Below are positions 1 through 10,995 of a stretch of DNA of 64,000 bases, piece by piece (positions within the stretch are counted from its first letter, which is position 1; each line of letters starts with the position of its first letter). Source of the stretch: Mactromeris polynyma (Eukaryota; Mollusca; Bivalvia; Venerida; Mactridae); contig JASFXZ010000001.1 in assembly GCA_032209605.1 (NCBI GenBank), forward strand, positions 62,001-126,000. Direction: 5' to 3'. Both the position numbers and the translations under genes were made by a program. Under the pieces are notes generated by a model, which saw only the letters and a list, made by a program, of their open reading frames with translations, made no database searches and was not told where the DNA came from.

Positions 1-42
1 CAGAGACAAAAACTTAAATACATATTAATATGAATTTGGAAT

Positions 43-118
43 GGATGCGATAGCCCAGTGGTCTAATGGGTACTTCATAATGCTAGGAAAAGGCACCAAA
101 CTCTATGGTTTTGAATCC
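43..118 (+). repeat. tRNA-like sequence (SINE head or tRNA pseudogene)
   Basis: An A-box-like stretch (TAGCCCAGTGGTCTAA) is followed about 45 bases later by a B-box-like stretch (GGTTTTGAATCC), the spacing of a pol III internal promoter. The arms do not fold cleanly as a functional tRNA, so a tRNA-derived SINE head or a decayed tRNA is more likely. No SINE body is recognisable downstream. Confidence 0.3.
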
Positions 119-703
119 TAATAAAGGAGCCAACTATATATTTCACAACAACGCTATTTGTGCCATTTGGGGTTCGTTTGTTTTTTGGGGTTTTAAGTCC
201 CACTTGACAGTATTTCAGTCATTCGTAAATAATCAACCCGTACATATAGTCAGTGTTGTAATTTATATTAACTCATTACTGGTTTTAATGTGAAATAAAT
301 CAGATTTAGATTTGTTATTTGCCCAACTGTTTTGGGTTTGATGTAATAGTGTAGTGATTTAACGCATCTGCAGGAATAGCAAACATGAAAAACACACAAA
401 AAAGAACAGTGACAATCTCATATTACAATGTTACAAATCGGAATGATTAAGGGATACTAAAAAGGCAATAAGTGATCTTGCGTTAATCAATCGATAGTAA
501 ACTTATATAATATTAAAATGTTTGTTTTGTTTTAACATATGGTCCTTTGTCCTATGATCAATTAAAACAATTATTTCTGAATAGAAGACAAATTGTATTT
601 CACACCACGTACAAAATAAGGGGGACTCTACAATCCACTACCAGCAAATAGGAACAAAGTGACAAAGAGGGTGAGAGAAGAGATCTGTTTTAATTTTTCA
701 AAC
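119..703. other. No gene seen (probable intron of the CARF/MULE-like gene)
   Basis: AT-rich sequence without a recognisable exon. The donor at 702-703 of the flanking minus-strand exon implies the gene continues to lower coordinates, so this is probably intron. The next MULE exon was looked for here and not found. Confidence 0.4.
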
Positions 704-1019
704 CTGGAAACATCTGGTGAATGGCACTCAACTGCCGCTCCTCAAAATCTGACACAAAGCAGCTGGGGTGCCAAGAGGGATTCCATCCTTTTACCACATC
801 TAAAACATTAACAATTGTCGACGTCCGTTCGTTTTCCGTAATAGCAACAGCTACTACCTGCGTATCTACATTTGTCTGTACACATATGAAATATAATGGC
901 AACGCAAACTTGCTGGTTTTGTAAGTTGCATCCATTAATACAACGTCTCCATATCTGCACAAAAGACCCTTCATGTTTGCAGATTGGTAAACAATCATGA
1001 AGTCCTTGTTTGTGTTATC
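704..1019 (-). CDS. MULE transposase-domain exon
   Basis: The exon runs from an acceptor reading GTTGCAG/GATAAC to a donor reading CCAG/GTTTGA, 316 nt. It encodes the RNase H-like core start: DATYKTSKFALPLYFICV with the first catalytic Asp, followed by the hydrophobic strand VVAVAITENE and then NPSWHPSCFVSDFEE with the second Asp, all in the order seen in MULE transposases. It starts in phase 0, matching the previous exon, and ends in phase 1, so a further exon must follow at lower coordinates outside the window. No stops or frameshifts are present. Confidence 0.8.
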
Positions 1020-4000
1020 CTGCAACAAACAAAATATAAACTACTTTGTGTACAAATTAATTGAGCTTACACCATCTGCCCCTGGACAATGCACTTAACT
1101 ATTTTCAGTGCCATCTTTGGGTAGTATAGTCAAGGCAAAACAGTGTATGAGGTGGTACCTAAACTTGGGTTTACTTACTTTCTTCCGGAGACATTATTAA
1201 ATAGTTGATACCAACTCTAGTGTAGGGGTTAATTCCTAGTGGTGAACAAGCATGCAAAGTATCAAATCAAATCTTACAATAGATATATAAAATAGCGGCA
1301 GTGGTAACTTAATGTTAGCATGAATTTCTAAGTCAAACACGAGGGCCCAGAGGGCTCTGGATAGCTCAACTGAGAAATCTTCATAAATTTGAAAATGAAA
1401 CATGTATAATCTATTTTGCGGGTCTTTGGTGAATCATCTAATGTATTTAACTATACCAGTCCAAAAAATAAACGTCTACTATATTTATTTTCAATTTCCT
1501 TTTTGGGCCAAATGGAAAAGATTAATCAATTAAAGTTACTTTGTTCTTTCATCAGAAAATGTCAAAACTAACAATACTGAATACTGATTAATACTAGCCC
1601 ACATGCATAAGCAAAACACCCTATTATAAAAAAAGATCATACCTCAGATCTACCCTTCAACTGGACATGGACCATGTCTTCAGGGTGATCCTTCTTCCAT
1701 TGTCTCAACTGAAAGCATTTTTATACACCATAGTCATTACAAGTAATACATAGATTCCGCACCTAAACAACAAGTGTCACTGGACAGCACACTCAACTAT
1801 TTGTGGCCATTTGTCAGCGGAAAGCTAAGTACAAAACAGTTACCAAGGGATATAACTAATGGTAGATAGTTGATGTAAATATAAATGCAATATCATGGAT
1901 AGTAGATTGCTATGGCCTTAATAATTATAAATAACAAGAAAAGTCTAAGATACCATAGGGCATAACTTCAACCAAAGTAGAGTTATGGTACTGTTGACTT
2001 ATGATGGTAAACAAGTGTTTTAAGTTTCAATGCATTAGCAAGGATACTTTGTGAGATACTGTAAAATCATTAATTTTCATGGGGGATTTAATTTCGTGAT
2101 TTTCGTGGTTTATCTCAACCACGAAATCAAATCCTAGACAAAATAATGAATCATTATAAATGTATAAAGGGAAATGCAAAGTCAACGAATTAATGTCCCC
2201 ACGAAAGACTTTTTAATCAAAACCACAAAATTTCATCCCAACGAAATTAAATGATTTTACAGTAAAGTAACTTGCACGCAAAGCTTTAAAGATAAGACCA
2301 AAGATAAGTTACGCTGACACCGGGATGAGTAGAATAGCGTCCCTTATTCTCCGAAAAGTGGAGCTAAAAATTATAAATATCTATTTTATAAATTCTTACT
2401 CTCGTGACCTTATTATGAAATGAACCAAAACCATTTGAAAGAATTATCATTCATGTGAAGTTTGGTTAAATTCCATCCAATGGTTTAGGGGAAGTCATGT
2501 AAAGGAATTGTTGATGGACAACACAGATCATGCTGCCGAACAGACATCTATCATTAGCTCAGGTGATCTTAAAAGAGGTCACAATATTGACACTGATATG
2601 CACTTAAAAAAATGTCAACTTGGCAACAAATCAATTTAAGAAAATCCAAAATGGGATTTGAACCCATACTTCCTGCCTTTGAAAAAAGACAGTTGTCCTC
2701 CTTAGACTATTTGGATAACCATAGTAAATATCACATTGCTCAGCTTCCAAGTTGATGTTTTCTTATTTTACATAAATATACTAAAAAATGAAATGCACAT
2801 CATATTCAGTCTCAGATTTGAAGCTTTCAATTGGTTGTGATGTTACAGATAATTATTCAATATTAAACCTTGCATTAATTGCACCAAGTAATCAAATTGC
2901 AAATTTCTAACACACCTCATACAAGAAATACCATAATAAAAAATCATTAACATAGCTGTAATCCATAGGTGAACAGACACAAGGAAAACAAGGCGCTAGC
3001 CGTAGGACGGCCATAGTCCCCTACCGGCTTTTTTCTCATGGCATCATCACCATGACTATACAGTAGTTTTTCATATTTGTGACGTTGGGGCATTTAAATT
3101 TTACAAGTGGCCTGGTGTTAACTAGGGTATAACAAGCATACATTTTGAAATATCGTCACAATTTTTTTGCATGACACACCGCCTCATAATGGTAAACAAT
3201 CGTGCCAGGTCGTTTCAAAATCATACAATAGATGACAAAGTTACAGTCCGGACAAACTAAATTGTGGTAATTTTTTATGTTTAAATGTCACATGTGACCT
3301 CGACCTATGAGATATTGACACATTTTTTTCGCATGACACACCGTCTTATGGTGGTGAACAAACTGTGCCAAGGTATTATATAATCCCACAATAGATAACA
3401 AAGTTACAGTCCGGACAAACTCATTTGTGGTAAATTTTGACGTTTGAACTCCAAGTGTGACCTTGACCTTTGAAATATCGACACAAATTTTTCGCATGAC
3501 ACACCGCCTTATCGTGGTGAACAATTGTGCCAGGTCATTTCAGAATCGTACAGTAGATGACAAAGTTATGGTCCGGACAAACTCATTTGTGGTACATTTT
3601 GACGTTTGAACTCCAAGTATGACCTTGACCTTTGAGATATCGACACAACTTTTTCGCATGACACACCGCCTTATGGTGGTGAACAATTGTGCCAGGTCAT
3701 TTCAAAATCGTACAATAGATGACAAAGTTATGGTCCGGACAAACTCATTTGTGGAACATTTTGACGTTTGAACTCCAAGTGTGACCTTGACCTTTGAGAT
3801 ATCGACACAACTTTTTCGCATGACACACCCCCTCATGGTGGTGAACAATTGTACCAGGTTATTTCAAAATCATACGATTTATGTCAAAGTTATGGCCCGG
3901 ACAAACAAGTGTGACCTTGACCTTTGAGATATCGACAATTTTTTTCCGCATGACACACCATCTCTTGGTTGTGAACAATTGTGCCAAGTTATTTTAAAAT

Positions 4001-7000
4001 CGGACGAAAAAATGTGTGACGGACGACGGACGGACGGACGGACGGACGGACAGACGGAGGGTAAACCTATAGTCCCCACCGGTGACCGGTAGGGGACTAA
4101 AAATGACCATGCTGATTTTATATACACTAGAATAACAAGATAAATACAATGAAAACAATAACGAAGACAATGTTTCAGATGAAGAAATACGCTGGTGAAT
4201 GAGAATGAGGATACATATGCTGGTCAAAAACATTGAAATTGTACTTGCGTTATGAATTTCTCTTAAATGTAATAAATTGCAATGTTCCTTTAATTTGTAC
4301 GTTAGCATCAGAGGTTCAAATGATAATGAAATGCACAACTTAGAGTAGGCTTAGTTTTAATAGCATGTAACTTACGTATATGTCAGCATTTGTTTGTGGA
4401 TCATCCCCCACCCTTGACTTTCTTGCTGCTGACTGTATGTGGTTTTTTACAATCATCTTGTCAGGATAAAACCTGGCACTTTCAGGTGAGGTGCCTTCAG
4501 GGGCAATGGTTTTGGAAAATTCAATAATGCAACGATGCATTTCGGCAGTCCCTGTCACACCTTCATCATAACGTCTGTGAATTTCTTTGATGATTCTTTT
4601 ATCAAGTTGTTCCAAAGAAGCCTTAGTATACACCCAAGTATAAAACAACATTTATTTTTCACACATGCATATTAACTCTTATATCGCATTACAATGAAAC
4701 ATGAGTATTTCTTTAATTATTCATTTGGTTTATTGTCATTAATTACATACTTCTTAACAAAATGATCAGTTTGGGTTCTTACCATATTGCATATACCTTA
4801 CAAAATGATTGTAAAGATAATTTACCCTACATGGTTGATTAAAAAGATGGATCAATTGTATTGTGTTATGTTTAAAACATAAAGATGTCTTTAGTGTTCA
4901 AGTATAAATTGAACACCATTCGTGTTCTCCTTGAACAGATATTTGGCAAGGAACATTCAATATATCATCCATGATACTAGTTAGTAAATGAAATACTACT
5001 TCAACTAAACTGGCAAAGCAGGATTAATCAAACTTAGTTTTATCTTATGTACCATATTTATTTTATTTGTAATGCTTGAAATAATGTTTATCTACCAAAG
5101 AAAAGGATTACATTATTAGAAACTTACATCATCATTTGGGTGATTGCAGTGATCTGAATCATTGGGCATATAGACAAAAAATCTTTGTGTAGACACTGCA
5201 GTGCCATCACAAATGGCCATCCTCAGATCTCGACCCTTTTTAGCTCGCACCTTTTTGCCAGTATCTTCTACCTAAACAAGATGTATGTATTTAATTAGAT
5301 ACAAAACGTATAAAGAACATTGACAATATCAAGAGAGTGGTAATGAAACACCAGATTTCCAAATACCAATCCATTGAAGCGACTGTTAACAAGTAAACAT
5401 ATGGTTTCTGAGCTTGGACATCAGTTTTCTAATGACGGGGATGTGTCTTAACATGCTAACTTAATTAGCTAATTTCAGTAATTTCCATACAGTTGCATGT
5501 TCATTTGCTAAGTTAATAAATTATAAAATGGCAACAAGATATTTTTATGTCTTGTAGTAAACATTACATATATTATGCTCTATCTGTACATATCAGATGC
5601 CATCTTACCATAAAATCAGGAAAAACATGAACTTCCTTCACCACAATCTTGGCCTTGCATTCAACTTTTTTCGTTGGATGAACAATAAATCTCTCCTGCT
5701 TGATAATATACTCATGGTCTTCTTTTGTCTACAACATGTGTGGTTATGACACCAAGAAACATTTATATTAGGGATGCACTAAGGTATTTTCCCCACAAAA
5801 ATCAATCTTTCAAATAAGAAAAACTGTTATAGAATCAAAGAGCATTCAATACGGTTATTGGCAGGACCTCAGGGTACCTTCATCATTATACTATACTATA
5901 CAGCACATATCATGGTTATTGGCAGGACCTCAGGGTACCTCCACCATTATACTTTACTATACAGCACATATCATGGTTATTGGCAGGACCTCTGGGTACC
6001 CCCACCATTATACTATACTATACAGCACATATCATGGTTATTGGCAGGACCTCTGGGTACCTCCACCATTATACTATACTATACAGCACATATCATGGTT
6101 ATTGGCAGGACCTCAGGGTACCTTCACCATTATGCTATACTATACAGCACATATCATGGTTATTGGCAGGACCTCTGGGTACCTCCACCATTACACTATA
6201 CTATACAGCATAAATCATGGTTATTGGCAGGACCTCTGGGTACCTCCACCATTATACTTTGCTATACAGCACATATCATGGTTATTGGCAGGACCTCTGG
6301 GTACCTTCATCATTATACTATACAATAGAGCATATATCATGGATATTGGTAGGACTTCTGGGTACCTTTACCATTATACTATACTATACAGCACATATTA
6401 TGGTTATTGGCAGGACCTCTGGGTACCTCTACCATTATACTATGCTATACAGCACATATCATGGTTATTGGCAGGACCTCTGGGTACATCTACCATTATA
6501 TTATACTATACAGCACATATCATGGTTATTGGCAGGACCTCAGGGTACCTCCACCATTATACTTTACTATACAGCACATATCATGGTTATTGGCAGGACC
6601 TCTGGGTACCCCCACCATTATACTATACTATACAGCATATATCACGGTTATTGGCAGGACCTCGGGGTACTTCCATCATTATACTATACCATACAGCACA
6701 AATCATGGTTATTGGCAGGACCTCTGGGTACCTTCATCATTATACTATACTATACAGCACATATCATGGTTATTGGCAGGACCTCTGGGTACCTCCACCA
6801 TTATACTATACAATACAGCACATATCATGGTTATTGGCATGACCTTTGGGTACCTCTACCATTATACTTTACTATACAGCACATATTATGGTTATTGGCA
6901 GGACCTCAGGGTACCTTCACCATTATAATTTACCATACAGCACATATTATGGTTATTGGCAGGACCTCTGGGTTACTCCACCATTACACTACACTATACA

Positions 7001-9434
7001 GCACATATCATGGTTATTGGCAGGACATATTGGTACCCCCACCATTATACCATACTATACAACATATAGCATGGTTATTGGCAGGACCTCTGGGTACCTC
7101 CACCATTATACTATACTATACAGCATATATCACGGTTATTGGCAGGACCTCGGGGTACCTCCATCATTATACTATACCATACAGCACAAATCATGGTTAT
7201 TGGCAGGACCTCTGGGTACCTTCATCATTAAACTATACTATACAGCACATATCATGGTTATTGGCAGGACCTCTGGGTACCTCTACCATTATACTATGCT
7301 ATTCAGCACATAATATGGTTATTGGCAGGACATCTGGGTAACCCCACCATTATACTTTACTATACAGCATATATCATGGTTATTGGCAGGACCTCTGGGT
7401 ACCTCCACCATTATACTTTACTATACAGCATATATTATGGTTATTGGCAGGACCTCTGGGTACCTCCACCATTCTACTTTACTATACAGTACATATCATG
7501 GTTATTGGCAGGACCTCTGGGTACCTTCATCATTATACTATACTATACGGCATATATCATGGTTATTGGCAGGACCTAAGGGTACCATCACCATTATACT
7601 GTAACATACAGCATATATCATGGTTATTGGCAGGACCTCAGGGTACCTCCACCATTATACTATACTATACAGCACATATTATGGTTATTGGCAGGACCTC
7701 TGGGTACCTTCATCATTATACTATACTATACAGCATATATCATGGTTATTGGCAGGACCTCTGGGTACCTCCACCATTATACTTTGCTATACAGCACATA
7801 TCATGGTTATTGGCAGGACCTCTGGGTACCTCTACCATTATATTATACTATACAGCATATATCATGGTTATTGGCAGGACCTCTGCGTACCTCTACCATT
7901 ATACTATGCTATTCAGCACATAATATGGTTATTGGCAGGACATCTGGGTACCCCCACCATTATACTTTACTATACAGCATATATCATGGTTATTGGCAGG
8001 ACCTCTGGGTACCTCCACCATTATACTTTACTATACAGCATATATTATGGTTATTGGCAGGACCTCTGGGTACCTCCACCATTATACTTTACTATACAGC
8101 ACATATTATGGTTATTGGCAGGACCTCAGGGTACCTCCACCATTATATTTTTCTATACAGCATATTTCATGGTTATTGGCAGGACCTTTGGGTACCTCTA
8201 CCATTATACTTTACTATACAGCACATATTATGGTTATTGGCGGGACCTCAGGGTACCTCCACCATTATAATTTACCATACAGCACATATCATGGTTATTG
8301 GCAGGACCTCTGGGTACCTTCACCATTCTACTTTACTATACAGTACATATCATGGTTATTGGCAGGACCTCTGGGTACCTTCATCATTATACTATACTAT
8401 ACGGCATATATCATGGTTATTGGCAGGACCTAAGGGTACCATCACCATTATACTGTAACATACAGCATATATCATGGTTATTGGCAGGACCTCAGGGTAC
8501 CTCCACCATTATACTATACTATACAGCACATATTATGGTTATTGGCAGGACCTCTGGGTACCTTCATCATTATACTATACTATACAGCATATAGCATGGT
8601 TATTGGCAGGACCTCTGGGTACCTCCACCATTATACTTTGCTATACAGCACATATCATGGTTATTGGCAGGACCTCTGGGTACCTCCACCATTATATTAT
8701 ACTTTACAGCATATATCATGGTTATTGGCAGGACCTCTGGGTACCTCTACCATTATACTATGCTATACAGCACATATTATGGTTATTGGCAGGACATCTG
8801 GGTACCCCCACCATTATACTTTACTATACAGCATATATCATGGTTATTGGCAGGACCTCTGGGTACCTCCACCATTATACTATACTATACAGCATATATT
8901 ATGGTTATTGGCAGGACCTTTGGGTACCTCCACCATTATACTTTACTATACAGCATATATCATGGTTATTGGCAGGAAGTCTGGGTACCTCTACCATTAT
9001 ACTAATAATAATATTATACAGCATATAATAAGGCCTTGCAATATGCAGGTTAACCTACTCGGATGAACTTTGGTAAGAAGGGAAAAGCAGTATCTAAAGG
9101 TTGCACGTTCCTTATAAATATGGTTTAGACCAATTTAAAAGTAACTGGGAAGAACTTCAGTTTTTAAAAATGTATACCTTTTTCAGTCTTCTTCTCCAAT
9201 GGTAGTCCTTGCCTAAATGGCAGTACATTACTTTTAATCCCATTGATATGTATGGTATCATGTCGTTCCATAAAATATGGAACGATTTTCCAGATGTCAT
9301 ACATGCTTAAAATAATAAAAAATATTCAGCTGAACAATTACATAACATAAATTTACTTAGATTCTAAAAATGTGTAACACTCTGGGTCAGTATCACAAGT
9401 TCTTCTTCTTCTTCCGTTACTGAGTTGGGTTCTT
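704..9434 (-). CDS. CARF/ALS2CR8-like plus MULE transposase-domain protein (partial gene)
   Basis: A minus-strand gene assembled by splice signals and similarity: complement of 9357-9434, 9178-9305, 5609-5721 (or 5728), 5128-5271, 4376-4621, 1643-1708 and 704-1019. Read in that order the product starts with a block resembling the calcium-responsive transcription factor (CARF/ALS2CR8) family: IWKIVPYFMERHDTIHING, then KKVECKAKIVVKEVHVFPDF and ARFYPDKMIVKNHIQ. It ends in a MULE-type transposase core with VVLMDATYKTSKFALPLYF (first catalytic Asp in DATY) and FVSDFEERQLSAIHQMFP (second Asp in SDFEE). The reading phases of the exons agree from end to end. The C-terminal remainder, including the last acidic residue, lies outside the window, and the N-terminal start was not found. 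CARF proteins bind DNA; MULE domains are DDE transposases. Whether this is a host gene derived from a transposon or an intron-bearing transposon cannot be told here. Confidence 0.75.
1020..1642 (-). other. Intron, no other feature seen
   Basis: Sequence between two phase-0 exons of the CARF/MULE-like gene, bounded by a GTATGA donor and a TTGCAG acceptor on the minus strand. No repeat was recognised in it. Confidence 0.5.
1643..1708 (-). CDS. Linker exon of the CARF/MULE-like gene
   Basis: A 66-nt exon, acceptor CTTTCAG/TTGAGA and donor CTGAG/GTATGA, encoding 22 residues (LRQWKKDHPEDMVHVQLKG and RSE) that join the CARF-like half to the MULE half. It is phase 0 at both ends, in agreement with both neighbours. 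It is too short to be recognised alone; its support comes from phase, splice sites and position. Confidence 0.6.
2058..2264. mobile_element. MITE with CTGTAAAATCATTAA inverted ends
   Basis: The ends are inverted copies: TACTGTAAAATCATTAATTT at the left and AAATTAAATGATTTTACAGTA at the right, and the inner parts (ATTTCGTGATTTTCGTGG against CCACAAAATTTCATCCCAACG) pair imperfectly. TA lies at both outer edges, consistent with a Tc1/mariner-type target site. It has no coding capacity, so it is a non-autonomous element in an intron. Confidence 0.75.
2646..2720 (-). repeat. tRNA-derived SINE fragment
   Basis: On the minus strand an A-box-like AATAGTCTAAGGAGG is followed by a B-box GGTTCAAATCC, giving a tRNA-like layout with an oversized central part. 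No tRNA fold with a clean acceptor stem is seen, so this is read as a SINE head inside the intron. Confidence 0.4.
3001..4100. mobile_element. Pearl-like non-autonomous element with 162-bp core repeats
   Basis: The left end carries ATAGTCCCCTACCGG (3013-3027) and the right end the inverted CCGGTAGGGGACTAA (4086-4100). The interior is about five tandem copies of a core; the landmark GATGACAAAGTTA recurs at 3231, 3394, 3556, 3718 and 3880, a period of 162-163 bp, with a truncated last copy. An (ACGG)n tract follows, then a hairpin formed by TAGTCCCCACCGGT and ACCGGTAGGGGACTA. Core repeats followed by an ACGG-type microsatellite are the described layout of bivalve pearl elements, and the ~160-bp period is like the BIV160 satellite; that assignment is by architecture, not by alignment. 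Confidence 0.7.
4021..4058. repeat. (ACGG)n microsatellite
   Basis: About eight imperfect GGAC/ACGG tetranucleotides between the 162-bp core repeats and the 3' hairpin of the surrounding element. Confidence 0.85.
4376..4621 (-). CDS. CARF-like exon with FYPDKMIVKNHI motif
   Basis: A 246-nt exon (82 codons), phase 0 at both ends, acceptor ACTAAG/GCTTCT and donor ATATAC/GTAAGT. It encodes ASLEQLDKRIIKEIHRRYDE, a Thr/Ser-containing middle, and ARFYPDKMIVKNHIQSAARK. The arginine, aromatic-Tyr-Pro and NHI residues are typical of the ALS2CR8/CARF family segment that follows the N-terminal block. An upstream in-frame ATG at 4649-4651 is intron sequence and was not used as a start. Confidence 0.75.
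4622..5127 (-). other. Intron, no other feature seen
   Basis: AT-rich sequence between a GTAAGT donor and a CTAAG acceptor on the minus strand. No repeat or RNA gene was recognised. Confidence 0.5.
5128..5271 (-). CDS. CARF-like exon
   Basis: A 144-nt exon (48 codons), phase 0 at both ends, acceptor TTTAG/GTAGAAG and donor GATGAT/GTAAGTTT. It encodes VEDTGKKVRAKKGRDLRMAI followed by TQRFFVYMPNDSDHCNHP; the RFFVYMP with following HxxHP is typical of the CARF-like region. It is open, with no frameshift. Confidence 0.7.
5272..5608 (-). other. Intron, no other feature seen
   Basis: A 337-bp intron between GTAAGATGG (donor, minus strand) and TTTAG (acceptor). Nothing else was recognised. Confidence 0.5.
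5609..5721 (-). CDS. CARF-like exon with CKAKIVVKEVHVFPDF
   Basis: The exon encodes EDHEYIIKQERFIVHPTKK and VECKAKIVVKEVHVFPDFM, matching the Cys-x-Ala-x-Ile and FPD features of CARF-family proteins, with a strong donor ATG/GTAAGATG. Two acceptors are possible: GTTGTAG/ACAAAAG (start at 5728, phase 0) and ACAAAAG/AAGACC (start at 5721, phase 2 remainder). Only the second matches the phase-1 end of the upstream exon 9178-9305, so 5721 is preferred unless an unseen exon lies between. Confidence 0.7.
5843..9023. repeat. 61-bp minisatellite, 52 units, inside an intron
   Basis: The marker GGTTATTGGCAGG first occurs at 5853 and last at 8964: exactly 51 intervals of 61 bp, so the array has no net insertion or deletion. 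The unit reads GGTTATTGGCAGGACCTCTG, then GGTACCTCCACCATTATACT and a TATACTATACAGCACATATC segment. Units differ at a limited set of positions. Longer blocks are duplicated: 7444-7900 recurs 854 bp (14 units) later and a block near 6661 recurs 488 bp (8 units) later. The consensus has no TAA, TAG or TGA on the plus strand, so long plus-strand frames appear in all three phases; they are not genes. Confidence 0.95.
9178..9305 (-). CDS. CARF-like exon with IWKIVPYF motif
   Basis: A 128-nt exon encoding MYDIWKIVPYFMERHDTIHI and SNVLPFRQGLPLEKKTEK. The WKIVP start and LPFRQGLPL are typical of the N-terminal segment of CARF-like proteins. Acceptor ATTTTAAG/CATG and donor AAAAG/GTATAC. It starts with one base completing a codon begun in the previous exon and ends in phase 1. 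Confidence 0.65.
9357..9434 (-). CDS. Possible upstream exon of the CARF/MULE-like gene
   Basis: An open segment ending at donor TCTAA/GTAAAT encodes RRTQLSNGRRRRTCDTDPEC and YTFLES. Its phase-2 end matches the single base needed by exon 9178-9305, giving a continuous frame. The acceptor (TTCTAAG/AAGAAC) lacks a good pyrimidine tract, and no start codon is seen, so earlier exons are likely. Confidence 0.4.
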
Positions 9435-10708
9435 CTTAGAACGTATTTAACTCAAAGTAGCAAGGTGGTGGCGCACCGTGTCTCCAAGGATAAAAAATTA
9501 AAACTATGTAAAGTGTCATATAATGAGATACAGTTGAAGGACAGGTGCAGATATCATAGTAATAGTTTTTGTGATACAGTACTGCAGCTTTCTCCTAGAC
9601 TCAGTGGTTCTTAAAATTGGCCTATGTACAGCAATGCACTTCTCTGTCTAATAGTAATACCAACCATTTTTGGGTTGGAAAAACTGATACAAATTCTGAA
9701 AAAGATATATTTAAAGGCATTACTACTATAGGGAGAGGAAGAGGACATTTGTGCCCCCCTTGCCCACTGTTTAACTGGGCCTGATACTTACCTAGGACTA
9801 CATAAGTGAACGTCAAATGATGGATCAACTGAGCTTAATATTCCGATTTTGTACAGGTCCCCAAACCCATTAAAAAAAATAACTTAAGTTTTTCTAGCGT
9901 GGTCAATACTGGGTCAGAATGTGGTCACTACTCGGTCAAAATCTAATCACTACCTGACTACTGGGCATAGTCACTACTTGGCATGGTCATTAGTGTATCA
10001 CATTCCATAAAATGTAGCATCATATAGTAATCTACTTATACAGAACAAAGATCGAGAACTAGTAAAATACTGGTTCTAATGGTTATAAAAGACTAAATTG
10101 CCAACTGACACCGGGTAAAAAACTGAAAAAGAACATGCTTAATTGCCAACTAAAAGATCAATATCAGGTTTTCAGAATTTAAAAAAAACCTACTATGGCT
10201 TCCAAAACCCTTCGTCGTATGATCTGTCACGTATCTTTTTTGACTATCATCTTCTAATTTGGAAATACGGTCCAATGCCAATTCTAAGGTGGGAAACTCC
10301 TCCATGTTATAAACTATATCCGACTACTGGTAAACTATAGTCACGTGATGACATCCCTAATTTTAATTGGTAGTTGTTGTTGTAGCAAATGTTTAGTCCT
10401 GCCAGCAAAATTTTTAGTCCTGCCAATATCTTTTACGATTTGGCGGCCATAACCGGTGTCACGTTAAATGGGCTGAGTAGCAATAATCAAGGCTGCTTTT
10501 CCGGAATCCGTAACGGTTTGATACTCACAGCAGTTACTTCCCTTGACTGTTAGAACATCAACAATTAATTTCCAATTAATCAAAACTTTATATGCCGTTA
10601 GTCAACAGTGAAGAAATAATGACATATTGTACACTGTTTGCTTCTATTCTCGTAGTATCAGCGAAATAAAGTAAAGGAAGAAAATCTTTCTTAAAAGATT
10701 TTCTTAAA
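9435..10708. other. No gene seen
   Basis: The stretch 9897-9990 contains degenerate GGTCACTACTGGGTCA-like words (about five) that look like a short decayed tandem repeat. Two copies of TTTAGTCCTGCCA lie at 10390-10430. Nothing else was recognised. Confidence 0.4.
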
Positions 10709-10995
10709 TTGTGGCGGTGGCGACGATAAACTAAACGCCATCTACATACAATTTTCTTTGTATTTCTAGTAATACAGGGATCGCAGATTCGATTCTCTGC
10801 TCCAACACTAACAACACGAACAGTCTTTCGGGGTCCCGTATATACGATGCTTACATCGTTCACGCAAAAGAACCAAGGGTGTTTCTGGAACTGGAATATC
10901 TTCGGTAACTTCCACTAAATCCTCTAAAAATCTAAAATTAGTAACATTCTTCCGGAGGCATCGCCCATATGGGATAAATAAACGGAAATACACAA
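10709..10995 (+). repeat. tRNA-derived SINE, copy 1
   Basis: A B-box region (GCAGATTCGATTC) at 10782-10795 is followed by a body shared with 38908-39022 and 50350-50605: AAAGAACCAAGGGTGT, TCTGGAACT, and TTCCGGAGGCATCGCCCATA, ending in GATAAATAAACGGAAATAC. Just upstream (10709-10740) lies GGCGGTGGCGACGATAAACT, which matches the tail of the same family and may be the end of a second, tandem copy. Confidence 0.65.

Noticed and set aside
3288..4338. Minus-strand frames within the pearl-like element
   Set aside because: They follow the 162-bp core repeat and the ACGG tract and show no protein family.
5843..9023. CRISPR-like regular repeat array
   Set aside because: Units are contiguous and variable throughout, with no unique spacers, in a eukaryotic intron.
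5858..9066. Many overlapping plus-strand open frames of 70-374 codons with repeats such as YHGYWQDLWVPPPLYYTIQH
   Set aside because: They are by-products of a 61-bp repeat lacking stop triplets; because 61 is not a multiple of 3 all three forward frames are open. There is no start context or splice support, and the array sits in an intron of a minus-strand gene.
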